This document shows positions 40,061 through 51,600 of a DNA stretch of 64,000 bases, in pieces. The stretch comes from Rhyacichthys aspro (lineage: Eukaryota > Chordata > Actinopteri > Gobiiformes > Rhyacichthyidae). Numbering within the stretch: the first letter of the stretch is position 1; each line of letters begins with the position of its first letter. The notes beneath the pieces are model-generated. The model did no database searches, had not been told where the DNA came from, and saw only the letters and a list, made by a program, of their open reading frames with translations. Where the stretch lies: assembly GCA_036850595.1 (NCBI GenBank), contig CM072153.1, positions 12,790,169 to 12,854,168 on the forward strand, written 5' to 3'. A program made the position numbers and the translations under genes.

Positions 40061-43000
40061 GTCGTCTTTATGGGGTTTCCATGTTCTCACCGTGTCTGAA
40101 ATAAAAAATGATTAAATAAACATAACAGGATTTCAAGAACACAGGTTTAAAAAATGTTTCCCTAGACCTATAAGCTGCAATAATAGTAAGCATTGAGATC
40201 TTCCAGTGATATGCAGCATTCAGTAGAAGATCTTCTGAAAACAATAAAACTATATCTCTGTACCCTTTCTAAACACTGGTTTTTCCATCTTTGGACCCCA
40301 GTGTATAGAAATAGAATAATCTACACTCACATCCAAGATGGCATGAAAGGACTGCTGGTAGGTTATCGTAATGCTCACTGCTATCAACCAAACAAAGGCT
40401 GCACTAGATTATTTTCCATACACTCCCCGCATATAGCACTATAATGCGACCACTTCATTTAATATTGGTGCCTAATAGACTCAAATGTAGTGCAAGTTTC
40501 CAATGATGCATGCAAAGCTTTACCGGTATATGGAGTCACTAACATTATCGCTGTTTACCGTAGACTGTGCCACTGCTGAACATGATATGTAATTGTGTAT
40601 TTTTATTTTTTGTAGTATTATTTGACTGTTGATGTTTGTTACAGGAAGTCTACAATCAACTGGAGTCCGATAGTGAGCTCACCTACTAGATACTGCGTAA
40701 TACATAGTATCCAGGGGGTTACGGACTAGGGAGTTGTTTTGAACCCAGCCAATGACATAAAGTTGATATGAAGCTAATGATGTGGCAGCTCCTGAAGAGG
40801 TACGAGATGAAGCACATGATATGGGCCCAAAGCCTGTTAGCTTTGGGCTAAGTCCATCAGACCTGAGAGGATTCACTTACCTGCACACTGTCTGGAGACA
40901 GATAAGGCCTTCTCATATCTGCTTAGTGTTTTAAAATACTTTTAGCCCAAATAAATATATTTATATCCAGAGTATTGGATTATTTCATGTTATATTTGAG
41001 ATCCCTCCAGAGAGAGATCAGTCCATTTGCCCAGTAACAGCTTTTGTTTGTGTTCTATCAAAGACAACACACACTCATATAGTAAGTGTGTGCCGTGGCA
41101 GTAAAAGCCATGGGTCTTTATCCATTAACAGAGTTGTAATGGACCAGACCACCATCCAAAGAGCCACACACACAAGCACACGCAGCACACGCAGCACATT
41201 TACCATTTCTTCCTCTTCTTTGTTTGTCCATGTTCTAACTCTAACTCCCAATTACTGTGGTCTTCATCATTCAGATCTCTTAATGCCCCCTCTTCCTCTT
41301 GTTAAGGCCACATCCATCCTGGTAATGGTTTTAATCTGTACCGGCCGGGGCCCGCTGCCGGTCTCCTCCGTCATCCTCTTCCTCCTGCTACTCTTCCTCC
41401 CTCAGGCTGCTGGAGGCCACAATTTCTCTCTGCAGTCATTTACTACAGGGAAAAACAAACTACGTAGCAAACAATAACTGCTGCATGCGCTGTTATTTTC
41501 AGACTTTAATGTGAGCTTTAAGAGTACAGCCTTAGACTTTATAGCAGCTGTCAAGCCCAGGTGTGAACACATAAAGGAGCGCCGAAAGATCAGATCTGAG
41601 GAGGCTTGTGATAGATGTCTATGGAGTGGGAATAGATGGGATTTCTGGCTTGCAGTGAATATCCTCCACCACGTTTTAAACATTACAACTTGTAAGAATG
41701 ACATGCACTGTACATAAGCACTAAATCACATCCATTTTTTTAATGGTGTTGGTGAGGCAGTGGCGTTGATGCATTATGTCTGATCCCTCCGGCATATCAT
41801 AAGATTAACAATAGAAAAGTTATGTGGGCTTTTAAAAGGTAAGACTTAAACGTGCTGTAGGCAACAACTGAGGAAAGAATGTTTAATCACCTGATAGCAT
41901 AATGTGATATAAAGGGTCAGTGAAGATGATGTCAAGGCTTTATTTAATTGATGAGAATGTTCAGACCATGCTTTGAGTACAAGGGGGATCACTTGATATT
42001 CCAGCAATGGCTACGTCCGTTTACACAGAAAAACAAACCAAAAAAAGCAGAAATGGATAATAAATTAAAAAAAGGAAAAACAAAGTGACAAATATTGAAT
42101 ATTGAAATATTGAATTCACACAAAAAAATCGCAGGAAAGCATCAGTCTAACAACAAACTCAGAGCTGCAAGTTTAAGGTAAGCTCTAAACTTTGGGGGGA
42201 CTAGTTTTTAAGTACGTCGTTCTGCTTCCGATTAAGATTTTATGACAGTCTAATCTGGCCTGTCAAAAAGTTCAATTGAAGGCCAGTTATCTCATTTGAC
42301 AAGAAACTGTTGCAGAATACAATATCACCTGCCACTTTTTCACCATTTATGCTATTTACACCAAGTATCTATCAGTGCGATAAGAGTGGCTACTGCTCAG
42401 AGGTTAGCAGCCAGTTCACAGACTCTCATTCTATCTTATTCCAACAATGTACTACTGAGAGCATCAAGACATGTTATTTGCACTCATACAAATTATTGAA
42501 AGCCAACAAGACATCTCCGGAGAACAAAATCAAATATAAATGGTTTATTGTATTCATCCTTGTGCTTAAGCGGCAAGTATGATTGTAATGTGGCCCTGGA
42601 GATGAAATGTTTGCCTAAAGTTTTGCCTCCCCAACACTTCCTGAATAGTGTACACTTTACCCACATAACCCTATGCATTCACAAGTTCACTTAAAGTTAC
42701 CAAAACCACTATAGGCCCTTGACACATTCCTTGTCAGCTGTTTTGAAAGTAAAGCTACTTAATGTTCCCTTATTTTTTTACTTCTTCTACACTTTTCCCA
42801 ACACATTATTGACTACCATTAATGTTTCGGTTTCTTGTAGGATTTCAAACAAAACAGTTAGCAGTTTTTGCCCATAATCAAATTGATATTTCTGGACTAA
42901 TTTGACTAAAGTGCCGAGCAAGGCGTAAACCAATCCTAGAGAACACGATTACCTGCGGTTGTTTCATCTTCCATCGCTGCCAGGCATCTCATCCCTGCAG

Positions 43001-43271
43001 TTATTGGTTACAACACTATAGCACATTATGTTGGTGTATTGATGCCTCCTATGTCTCAACACATTACTCACCCAGTGTTTGAGACGCGCACACACACCCA
43101 GAGTGACTTTATGAGTTGTCCATTGAACCATGTAAATGGAAGCAGACCGCAGATCCAGCCATGTTTTAAATCCCACTGTTAAGTTCTAACTCCTCACTAA
43201 TGCCCCAATTTACTAATGCTGCCTTACCACAAAACCCCGAGAGTCAGCAACCCTCTGCAGCTCCTGTTTGT

Positions 43272-43299
43272 ACACACACACACACACACACACACACAC
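43272..43299 (+). repeat. (CA)n microsatellite
   Basis: Fourteen or so uninterrupted CA units. Confidence 0.95.
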
Positions 43300-43802
43300 T
43301 GACCAGTAGCAAATGGCATTAGGAGCTCTTTGTGCCCGTTATTGTGACTTCATGGCACCGCAGTAGCATTCCACGGTCCCCCTGTAAGACTCTAAGTCTG
43401 CCCACAGCTAATGCACTGAGCACAACATTACAACACAATGCACTGGGAGATTTTACATGTTTATCAGGGGATTTATTTGACAGTGTTTTTTTTTTTAATG
43501 AGAAGTTACTGAGAAGTGGTACTGAACTAGTGCAGGTTTGGAAGATTGCACAGTCTCTGTCGGTGAGGATTTTTGGAACAAGGGTCTCGGACATCATCTC
43601 AGTGTCCATAACAGGCCCACAGTCTGCTGTGTTGTCTGCAGTTTCATGTTAGAATGGGACTTTCATAGCCTGGTCACTATAGGCTTCAACTCAAGGCTAA
43701 AAAGATGGGAGGGAATCATGTGTGCATTTTTTGTGACCGCACACAGAGATCTGAATCTGTGTATATATATTCAAAATGAAAAAAAAAATGTTTATAAATG
43801 AA

Positions 43803-43819
43803 TGATGATGATGATGATG
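43803..43819 (+). repeat. (ATG)n microsatellite
   Basis: A short run of uninterrupted ATG triplets. Confidence 0.85.
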
Positions 43820-44696
43820 CAGCTTCACTATTTACAGATATGGTTTCAAGTTAACAGTATGTTTTCGTTAAACTATCAGAAAGGAGTTTCCTGCAAGACC
43901 ATGGTAGAACAGCATGTATAGGACCTGTGTGGAAAACAATTAAAAATCTTTCAGCAACGATCAGAAATACATGGACAGTAGAAGAAGAAAGGCACTGAAG
44001 TAAATTGTGCTAAACGAGGAGATGGAGGCAAAAAAGATGAATTATCAAATCAGTTCTGGGCTTTAAAGGTCATCATCTTATGCACATGTACCACATCAGT
44101 GTATTTTAATGGAGGTGCCACGGGCTCTGTCCCATATTAAAGCTGTTACAGGAGCATCTCATACCCAGCTCTCCACAGAATCTGAGGAGATAAACAAACC
44201 CTTTTAGAAAGACAAATCACAGTGACCGCCACAAAAGCTACAAGCTGCAATAAAGGAAGTGCATGTGTAGTGAAGCTTTGATTTATTTGGACTGCTGCTA
44301 AATGAACTTCCTTTTTTGATGTATGATACTTCAATATTTTTTTTGTTCAGTATTTGATGTGAAGAGGTTTGAGGTCTCAGGACTAACCATACTAAATTTT
44401 AGGCAATTGTGAATTCCCAGCATATGCAGTGCAACTCTTTTTTGCCAAAAGAGGTTGTTATCTACTGCAAATGTCACAGAGATTTGGCCAAACCTGGACT
44501 CTGGTAAAATCTGAAATGACCACAGTTTGATTTGGTAAAGAACCAAACTGTTGAAGCAGACCCGATGCAGTGAACGCAGCTATGGAGACTGCTCTGTTAC
44601 ACATCTTTTTCTTGATGTATTGTATTTTTTTATTTATGTGTGTATTCTTAAATATACAATAGATTATCCATTCAACTTTTGTATTGTATTATATTT

Positions 44697-44758
44697 TGTC
44701 CAGGGTCTACCCTATCTTACACGCATTGCATCTGGGATAGGCTCCAGACCCTTAGAAA
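44697..44758 (+). repeat. Interspersed retroposon fragment, second copy
   Basis: GTCCAGGGTCTACCCTATCT and GGGATAGGCTCCAGACCCTT match the same family as the fragment at 19,504-19,598. Confidence 0.6.
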
Positions 44759-47700
44759 ATAAAATCAAGAAAGGCAGAAAGGCAATGATATCAAAGTTAA
44801 ACAGATACATAATTGAAACAATATTTTCCATACTTCTACCTTCTGTGAATGAGATGCCAACCATCTGTTAAAAGTCATAACGACTTGCATAACTGTACTG
44901 TAGTAATGACTTGTGGTGCTCCATTGTATCGGGGGGAGTGGGGGCGGTTGAAACCTGATGAGTCCATCTGGACCGGCTGCTGGGGCCATCTGCTGCCACT
45001 GACCTGGACCTGCTCTGATAAAGATGCAACCAATAGCACAGTTGATTCTCCCAGGTGGCTCTGAAAGACCGACTCTCAGCTCATCCACCGCCAAGGCCCC
45101 AAAAACTACCAGTCCACCGATCAATACATAAAAACAGTTTAGAGATAGAAGTGGACAGATCCAAGGATTCTTCTGTTTTAAAACAAAAGTGAATACTAAT
45201 GAATATATGAGCCCAAGTTTGTCAATCTGAGGCATAATGACTGAATTATGGTAAAGTTATAACTACATAAAATACGGCATCAACATTTTCCACTTATGCT
45301 GTAGCTTTAATAATTGCAAACAGGGATCAGAGATGGACGGTACATCATATTAAGCCAAAAGAATAAGAATAAGTTGGAGTAAACGTTGAAAGAAACAGTG
45401 CTGTAACCTCTTTTTATTGTTTTATGAAAGTAAAGTCTGTTTTTTGCGACTGCTGGGGGTCATATATACGTGAGGGCAAGGTCCATACGGCCATGACCCC
45501 AGCATCTGCTAACACTGCTGCCGTGGCTGAAGAACCGGGCTAACTAATAGCCACAGTGCTGAGCTTTCACATGGGAACCCTCAGCCCTTGACCTTCATCA
45601 TCTGTCAGTCGTCTCTAGGTTTCAGCTATCCTCTTTCAGCGATAAGACCCTCTGCTGAGAACACTCAGTGGGGGCTGGGTCGGTCATAATAATTGAAATC
45701 ACTGGCGTCTCAAGTTCCCCATGTAGACGTTAGATTGACAGTAAAGAAAAAAATTATCACAATTTGACACTTACTGTTATGTGTTGTATGTTTACTATCC
45801 TTTTTTAGAAACAATATCTGAGAAAAAATGTATAAATTAGCAAGCCATCTGCAAGCTGTATCTTAAGTAATTAAGTAATTAAGGAAAAGACTTCTTCGAT
45901 GCCTCATATTCAGACACAAAATAATTGGATATTTCAATTGAGTTATTTATCTTCATGATCTATTATTTATTGTAATCAATAATGTATTGAAATTAAATCA
46001 TGGGATGACAGACAATTTAAATCTGGTAATTAATAATTAAATATGGATGCATTGATCACAGTTTTATAATTATTGATTTAAAATGTGTACATTTGAATGC
46101 TTGTGTATACTGTATGTATTGTGCTCTGGTCTTGACTTGTCTTACATCTTCACATATTACCTTTCTCAATTAAAGCTCAGGAAAGCAATTTCAGAAACTA
46201 CAAATTTCTGATTTGTCTAAGTACAAAAAACAACAACAACAATGACTGTGAGTTATAATGTGGATTGCTCTATTTTGCATCTCTACAATCCAAACCAACA
46301 TGGATAAACATGTTCATTAAAAAAATAATCTTGATCAATGTGGACATGCTCTTGGTCTCTGTTAGCGTGGTCTTAACTACAACACCACTCAAAGTATTCC
46401 ACTCTAATGCGGTCTATTCCAGTCTACAATGGTGCCAGCAGCTCATTGTCAATATGTGGAGCATGGAGTCCACTCAGTCCTCCTCCAGACAGTCCCTGAC
46501 CTGGGACTACATATGTGTATGTGCACTTGAGTCAATAGAGGCAGACCTGGAGGGGTAGCATCTCCCTTTGTGCTATATCACCAGATGTGCTCTTTGAACT
46601 TCACTATTGATTATTAGGTTAAAGTCCGTCTTATGGTCTCTTTTACTCTGTGTCTGTCTCTGGCTCACCACAGCAGACAACTGGCACCTTTAATGATCAG
46701 ATACCTTTTAACCTGGCTTTATAAATCATCCTAATGCATATTAATGGAGCAACTGTTTCTCGTGAACTAGTATTTTAACAAATGGGCAAGATCACACTAA
46801 ATCGGACTGAAGGATTTATTCAGTGCCAGGTCCCTAAGTTAAATGGTACAATGTATGGCTTGTTTGGTAATACACTAATTATGTTCCTGTGCCATACACA
46901 ATCCTACTTTAAAAAAAACTCAAACAACAACACAGGATATCACTTTAACCCATCACCAGGCAAAGATAGATAGAAGGTCCAAGTCATTTGTAGTGTTAAG
47001 TAGTGTTAACCAGACTTTTAAGTGGACTGTGGCTGACCTCTAGTGGACTGCATTGATTGTACAGACAAGGAGACAATGGATGGGTAGCTGTAATGTAGTA
47101 AAAAAGTGACTTAGTACTTACATAGTTAGACCCTAATAGTAACTAGACCCAAGTAAAAATAAGGTTAAGTATAGGATGTTGAGATGTCAACATAGTTATA
47201 GTCAAAAACAAAGATAAATAACACTACAATCACAAAATCAGTGTTTTAGACTTTATTGCATTTTGGAATATGGTTTTATAAATACATGTTGAATAAAAAC
47301 CTTTGATTACTGTAATATAAATCTGTTTTTATTTCATTGAAAATATACATTATTTTATAATTTTCTTGAAACAAAATTGCTAACTCCACACCAAGTTTTA
47401 GAGCAATTGTGTAGAAATGTTGAAGAAAACCACAAAACATGCTGGTGTCAGTTCAGTCAAAATCTTACAGACACAAATAATCAAATGAAATACAAACTGA
47501 AGAATTAATTATTTCAGTTTAACAGTCGCTGCTCCTGTTAATAACAAACAAAAGAAACAAAAACTTGACACATGGATTGTAATCAGGTACTTACTCCTGT
47601 GTGGTCAAACAATAATAATGGAAACAATTTCTTTAGTGATTTCACAAAATCTCACAAAAATACTGTAAATTGAGATAATGAAATGTGTTGAGCCTTATTC

Positions 47701-48097
47701 TTTGGACATCATCTTATATAGGAAATTGTATTTTCTAAAAATAAAACACAGAAATTAGCAAATATAACAAAATATAAAGTGGAACTATATTTGTAATGAG
47801 GTAAGCGTGAAGCGTGATGCTTAGCTGTAGCTTCATAGTATGCTAACCAGTAAGAAAATACTGGTAAAATACTTTGTAGAAAATTTGGTTAACTGTGAAC
47901 CCTAGAGTCACAGTGGAAATCAGTCAAATGACTCAAACGTCCAAGACTAACTTCCAGGGGAAAAAAAAGGAAAAAAACAGTACATTGTGTTGTTTCAGTG
48001 GAACTCAGAGGGAGCCTAGCTTTACATAGCATGTGCTTTAAATCCATTTGTCAAGACTGGTGTGCCTTCATAAATAACCTCCAGGGTCAATATTTTT

Positions 48098-48657
48098 CTA
48101 CACAATAAGAAACTCGTCATCCTGCAAACTGCACAGAGATACAGAGGAGTCATACTGGCAGAAAGCAAAGCCAGGAAACAGAGGATCAGTGAATGTGGTT
48201 TTGAAAGTGTAGATGTGGATTAATTTGTCAGAGGAGACATTGTAGTACGACAGGCAACCTTCATGGTGATCCAAATAAACTGCTACTCTACCAGAAGGGG
48301 AAGGGGATGACAGGGGAAGCACTGTTGTTATCTTATTGTGACAAACTGAGTAACAGCCTTCAGTGCACCTCAGACGCCATGACTGGTCGTTCTCTCCAAA
48401 CAAGCTGTCTCCACTGTCCCCCCTCCTCCTGATTCCTCTGTAACTCACTGCTACGTCAACTTTCTTGCTCCACTCCACCTCCCAGTAACAGCGGCCTTTC
48501 AGACCACTGGTACACAGCAGCTGTGGCCAACCGCTGAATCTGTCCTCATGATAAGGATATGTCACAAACTCTTTAACGCGGATCACCTTCTTGTTGTCAT
48601 CGAAGAGTTTCAGTGATTTGTATGCTGTGTTTGGATCCAGTGTGAGTCTGCAGAAAT
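48098..48657 (-). CDS. Minus NLR coding exon 11: B30.2 (PRY-SPRY)
   Basis: A 560-base terminal exon. PRY part LTLDPNTAYKSLKLFDDNKK, SPRY landmarks CYWEVEW, VAVSYRGI and PLFPGFAF. It ends CSLQDDEFLIV at a stop. It is diverged from the plus copy throughout, unlike the NACHT exon. Confidence 0.93.
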
Positions 48658-51600
48658 CTGAAAAAAAAAATCACTTGAATGGCACAATATTACTTATGAT
48701 AAGTGTACATCAGGAAAGCGACCAGTAAACGGCCAGAGATAAAACTGTTCACATTTGTTTTGTATTTGAAAGGACTTCTGTCGTGAATAGCAATAAAAAC
48801 GTAAAAAGCTACATTAACCTGAAATCCATACATGTATGGCATAGCTGGGTCATGGAATTCAGAATAAACATCCATAAATACACCCCATATAAGCACAGCA
48901 AAATAAAACCTACTGCTCATTCCAGGTAAGCCTTGCACTATTTCTTTTCTTAAAAAAATATACTTACACTTTTTTAAACCAGGATTTAGCCACTCAGGAC
49001 CTATAGGCTCGACTCTAACATGAAACATAAAGCACAATATAAATATGAGTTTTAATTTTGACCAAACAAAATATGTCTGTACAATGTACTGTAAGTTGCT
49101 TGTCAATGCAGCAGTTCAAAGGCACCTGAGAGTGTCTAGTTTCAATTTTGCATCCTCCAGTAAAATGGACAAAAGTTTATCTCCTGGCACTCCTGGATTG
49201 TTGTAGCTCATGTCAAGCTCCTTCAGATATGGATTCATACTGAGAGCTGAGTTCAGAGAAGAACATCCTTCCTCTGTTATAAGACATCCTGAAAGTCTGT
49301 ACACACAAAACAAAATTTTTTACTAGTTTATGATGAGAAACACTTCTTGATCATTTATCCTTTTTTGAATAGTAAGCTACAACACTGGAATGTGTTTTGG
49401 ATCTTGCTTACATCTGGACTACAATATTGTACAATATTATTATACTGCAGATAAAAAAAATTGAAAAAGTCAAGGGGTTGAAAATATGACACCTGTATTA
49501 ACAGCAAATGCTTTTAATGAACCTTCTAAACATAGCTATCTTGGGTTATATCACTGACCACCTTCTTGATGTGAGACAAGAGTGCTAATCAAATTGTCAC
49601 CATGCTTGTTAACTTGTAAATGACAGTGCCCCAGTGGAACAATTTATTTCAGGCAGATTAAAGTACGTAAAGTCAGTCTAAATTTGCCATTTGAATTTTG
49701 TAACATCCTTTATAGAGGCATCTACATAAGAACAATCAGTTAAAATGATTTCTGACCTGAGGGTCTCAAGTCTGCAGTGTGGACTGGCCAGTCCCACAGA
49801 CAGAAGCCTGGCTCCTTCATCCTTCAGGTCATTGTTGCTGAGGTCCAGTTCTCTGAGGTTGGACGACTGGGAGCTGAGAACTGAGGCCAGAGTCTCACAG
49901 CTTTTCTCTGTTAAGTTGCACACACTTAGGCTGCAACAGAAAGAAAAACAAGTGTTCCACTGGAAAAATACAACCATTATCTTAAACAGCGATAAAATGA
50001 GCACTCACACAACTTTGCTGGACATTTGGATGACAGGAAGCAGCTTGAACAGAGCCTCTTCTGAAGCAGAGTATTTCTGAAGCTCAAACACCTCCAGATC
50101 TTGTTCAGAGGACAGTAAGATGTAGACCAGAGCTGACCACTGAGCAGGACTCAGTGTCTCTGAGCAGAGCCGTCCTGAACTCACATACTGCTGGATCTGC
50201 TCCACCAGAGAGTGCTCGTTCAGTTCATTCAGACAGTGGAACAGGTTGATGCTTCTCTCCACAGAGACACCTTCATTAATCTTCCTCTTGATGTACTCTG
50301 CTGTTTTCTGACTGGTCTCTGAGCTGCTCCCTTTCGGAGTTATTAGACCTTGTAGCAGACTCTGATTGGTAGGCAGTGACAGGCCCATGAGGAAGCGGAG
50401 GAACAGGTCAAACTGTCCATTTGGACTCTGTAAAGCCCTGTCTACTGCAGTCTGGTACAGCTGCACCTCTGAGCTCTGCTCTGTTGAAAGTAGGTTGAGT
50501 CCAGAGTTGATGAAGGTCACATAGATGTGGAGAGCAGCCAGGAACTCCTGAACACTCAGATGGATGAAGCAGAAGACCTTCTCCTCGTGCAGGCCTCTCT
50601 CCTCTTTAAAGATCTGAGTGAAGACTCCGGAGTAGGTTGAGGCTGCTTCGACATTGATACCACACTCGATCAGGTCTGACTCGTAAAAGATCAGGTTTCC
50701 TTTCTGCAGCTGCTCAAAGGCCAGTTTTCCCAGAGACTGAATCATCTGGATGGTCTCGGGGTTCCAGTGGGACTCTGCCACTTCATGATACTTGGCCTTC
50801 TTGATTTTGGCCTGGACCACCAGGAAGTGGATGTACATGTCGGTCAGAGTTTTGGGCAGCTCTTGGTCCTCGCTGGTCTTCAGCACATGCTCCAGGACAG
50901 TAGCTGTGATCCAGCAGAAGACCGGGATGTGGCACATGATGTGGAGGCTGCGGGACTTCTTGATGTGGGAGATGATGTTATGGGATTGCTTCTTACGTTT
51001 AAATTTCTTCTTGAAGTACTGCTCCTTCTGTGGGTCGCTGAAGCCTCTGATCTCTGTTACCATGTCAACACACTCAGCAGGAATCTGATTGGCTGCTGCA
51101 GGTCGAGTGGTGATCCAGAGACAAGCCGAGGGAAGCAGATCTCCTTTGATGAGGTTTGTCAGCAGAACATCCAGCGTTGTGGACTCTGTAACGTCGGACA
51201 GGCTCTTGTTTTTGCAGAAATCCAGGGGAAGCCGACACTCGTCCAGTCCGTCAAAGATGAACACAACCTGGTAGTCTTCAAGGCTGCAGAGTTCTGCTTC
51301 TTTGGTTTCAGTGAAGAAACGGTGGACCAGCTCCACCAAACTGAAGTCTTTGTCTTTGACTGTGTTAAGCTCTCTGAAAGTGAAGGGAAATATAAACTGG
51401 ACGTCCTGGTTGGCTTTGCCTTCAGCCCAGTCCAGACTGAACTTCTGTGTGAGCACTGTCTTCCCGATGCCAGCCACTCCCTTGGTCATTACTGTTCTGA
51501 TTGGTTCATCTCTATCGGCCAAGCCTTTAAAAATGTCTTGGCAAGTGATGGTTTTCTCTTGTATGCTTGGATTCTTGATTCCTGTTTCAATTTGTCTGAT

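Larger units (their letters stand above)
33901..48097. other. Intergenic DNA between ntrk3 and the NLR pair (14 kb)
   Basis: No gene recognised on either strand. Open frames up to about 150 aa exist but lack conserved composition, splice structure or similarity that I know. Contents that can be named are the repeats at 37,085, 39,767, 40,024, 43,272 and 44,697. A GC-rich patch at 35,120-35,210 could be a distal ntrk3 5' exon. The 3' UTR of the minus-strand NLR gene must begin at its right end; possible AATAAA signals on the minus strand are at 47,328-47,333 and 47,252-47,257. Confidence 0.7.

Noticed and set aside
8313..42195. Short shared string (AAGCTCTAAACT type) near 8,330 and 42,180
   Set aside because: About 30 bp only; flanks do not align convincingly, so it may be coincidence or a very old repeat.
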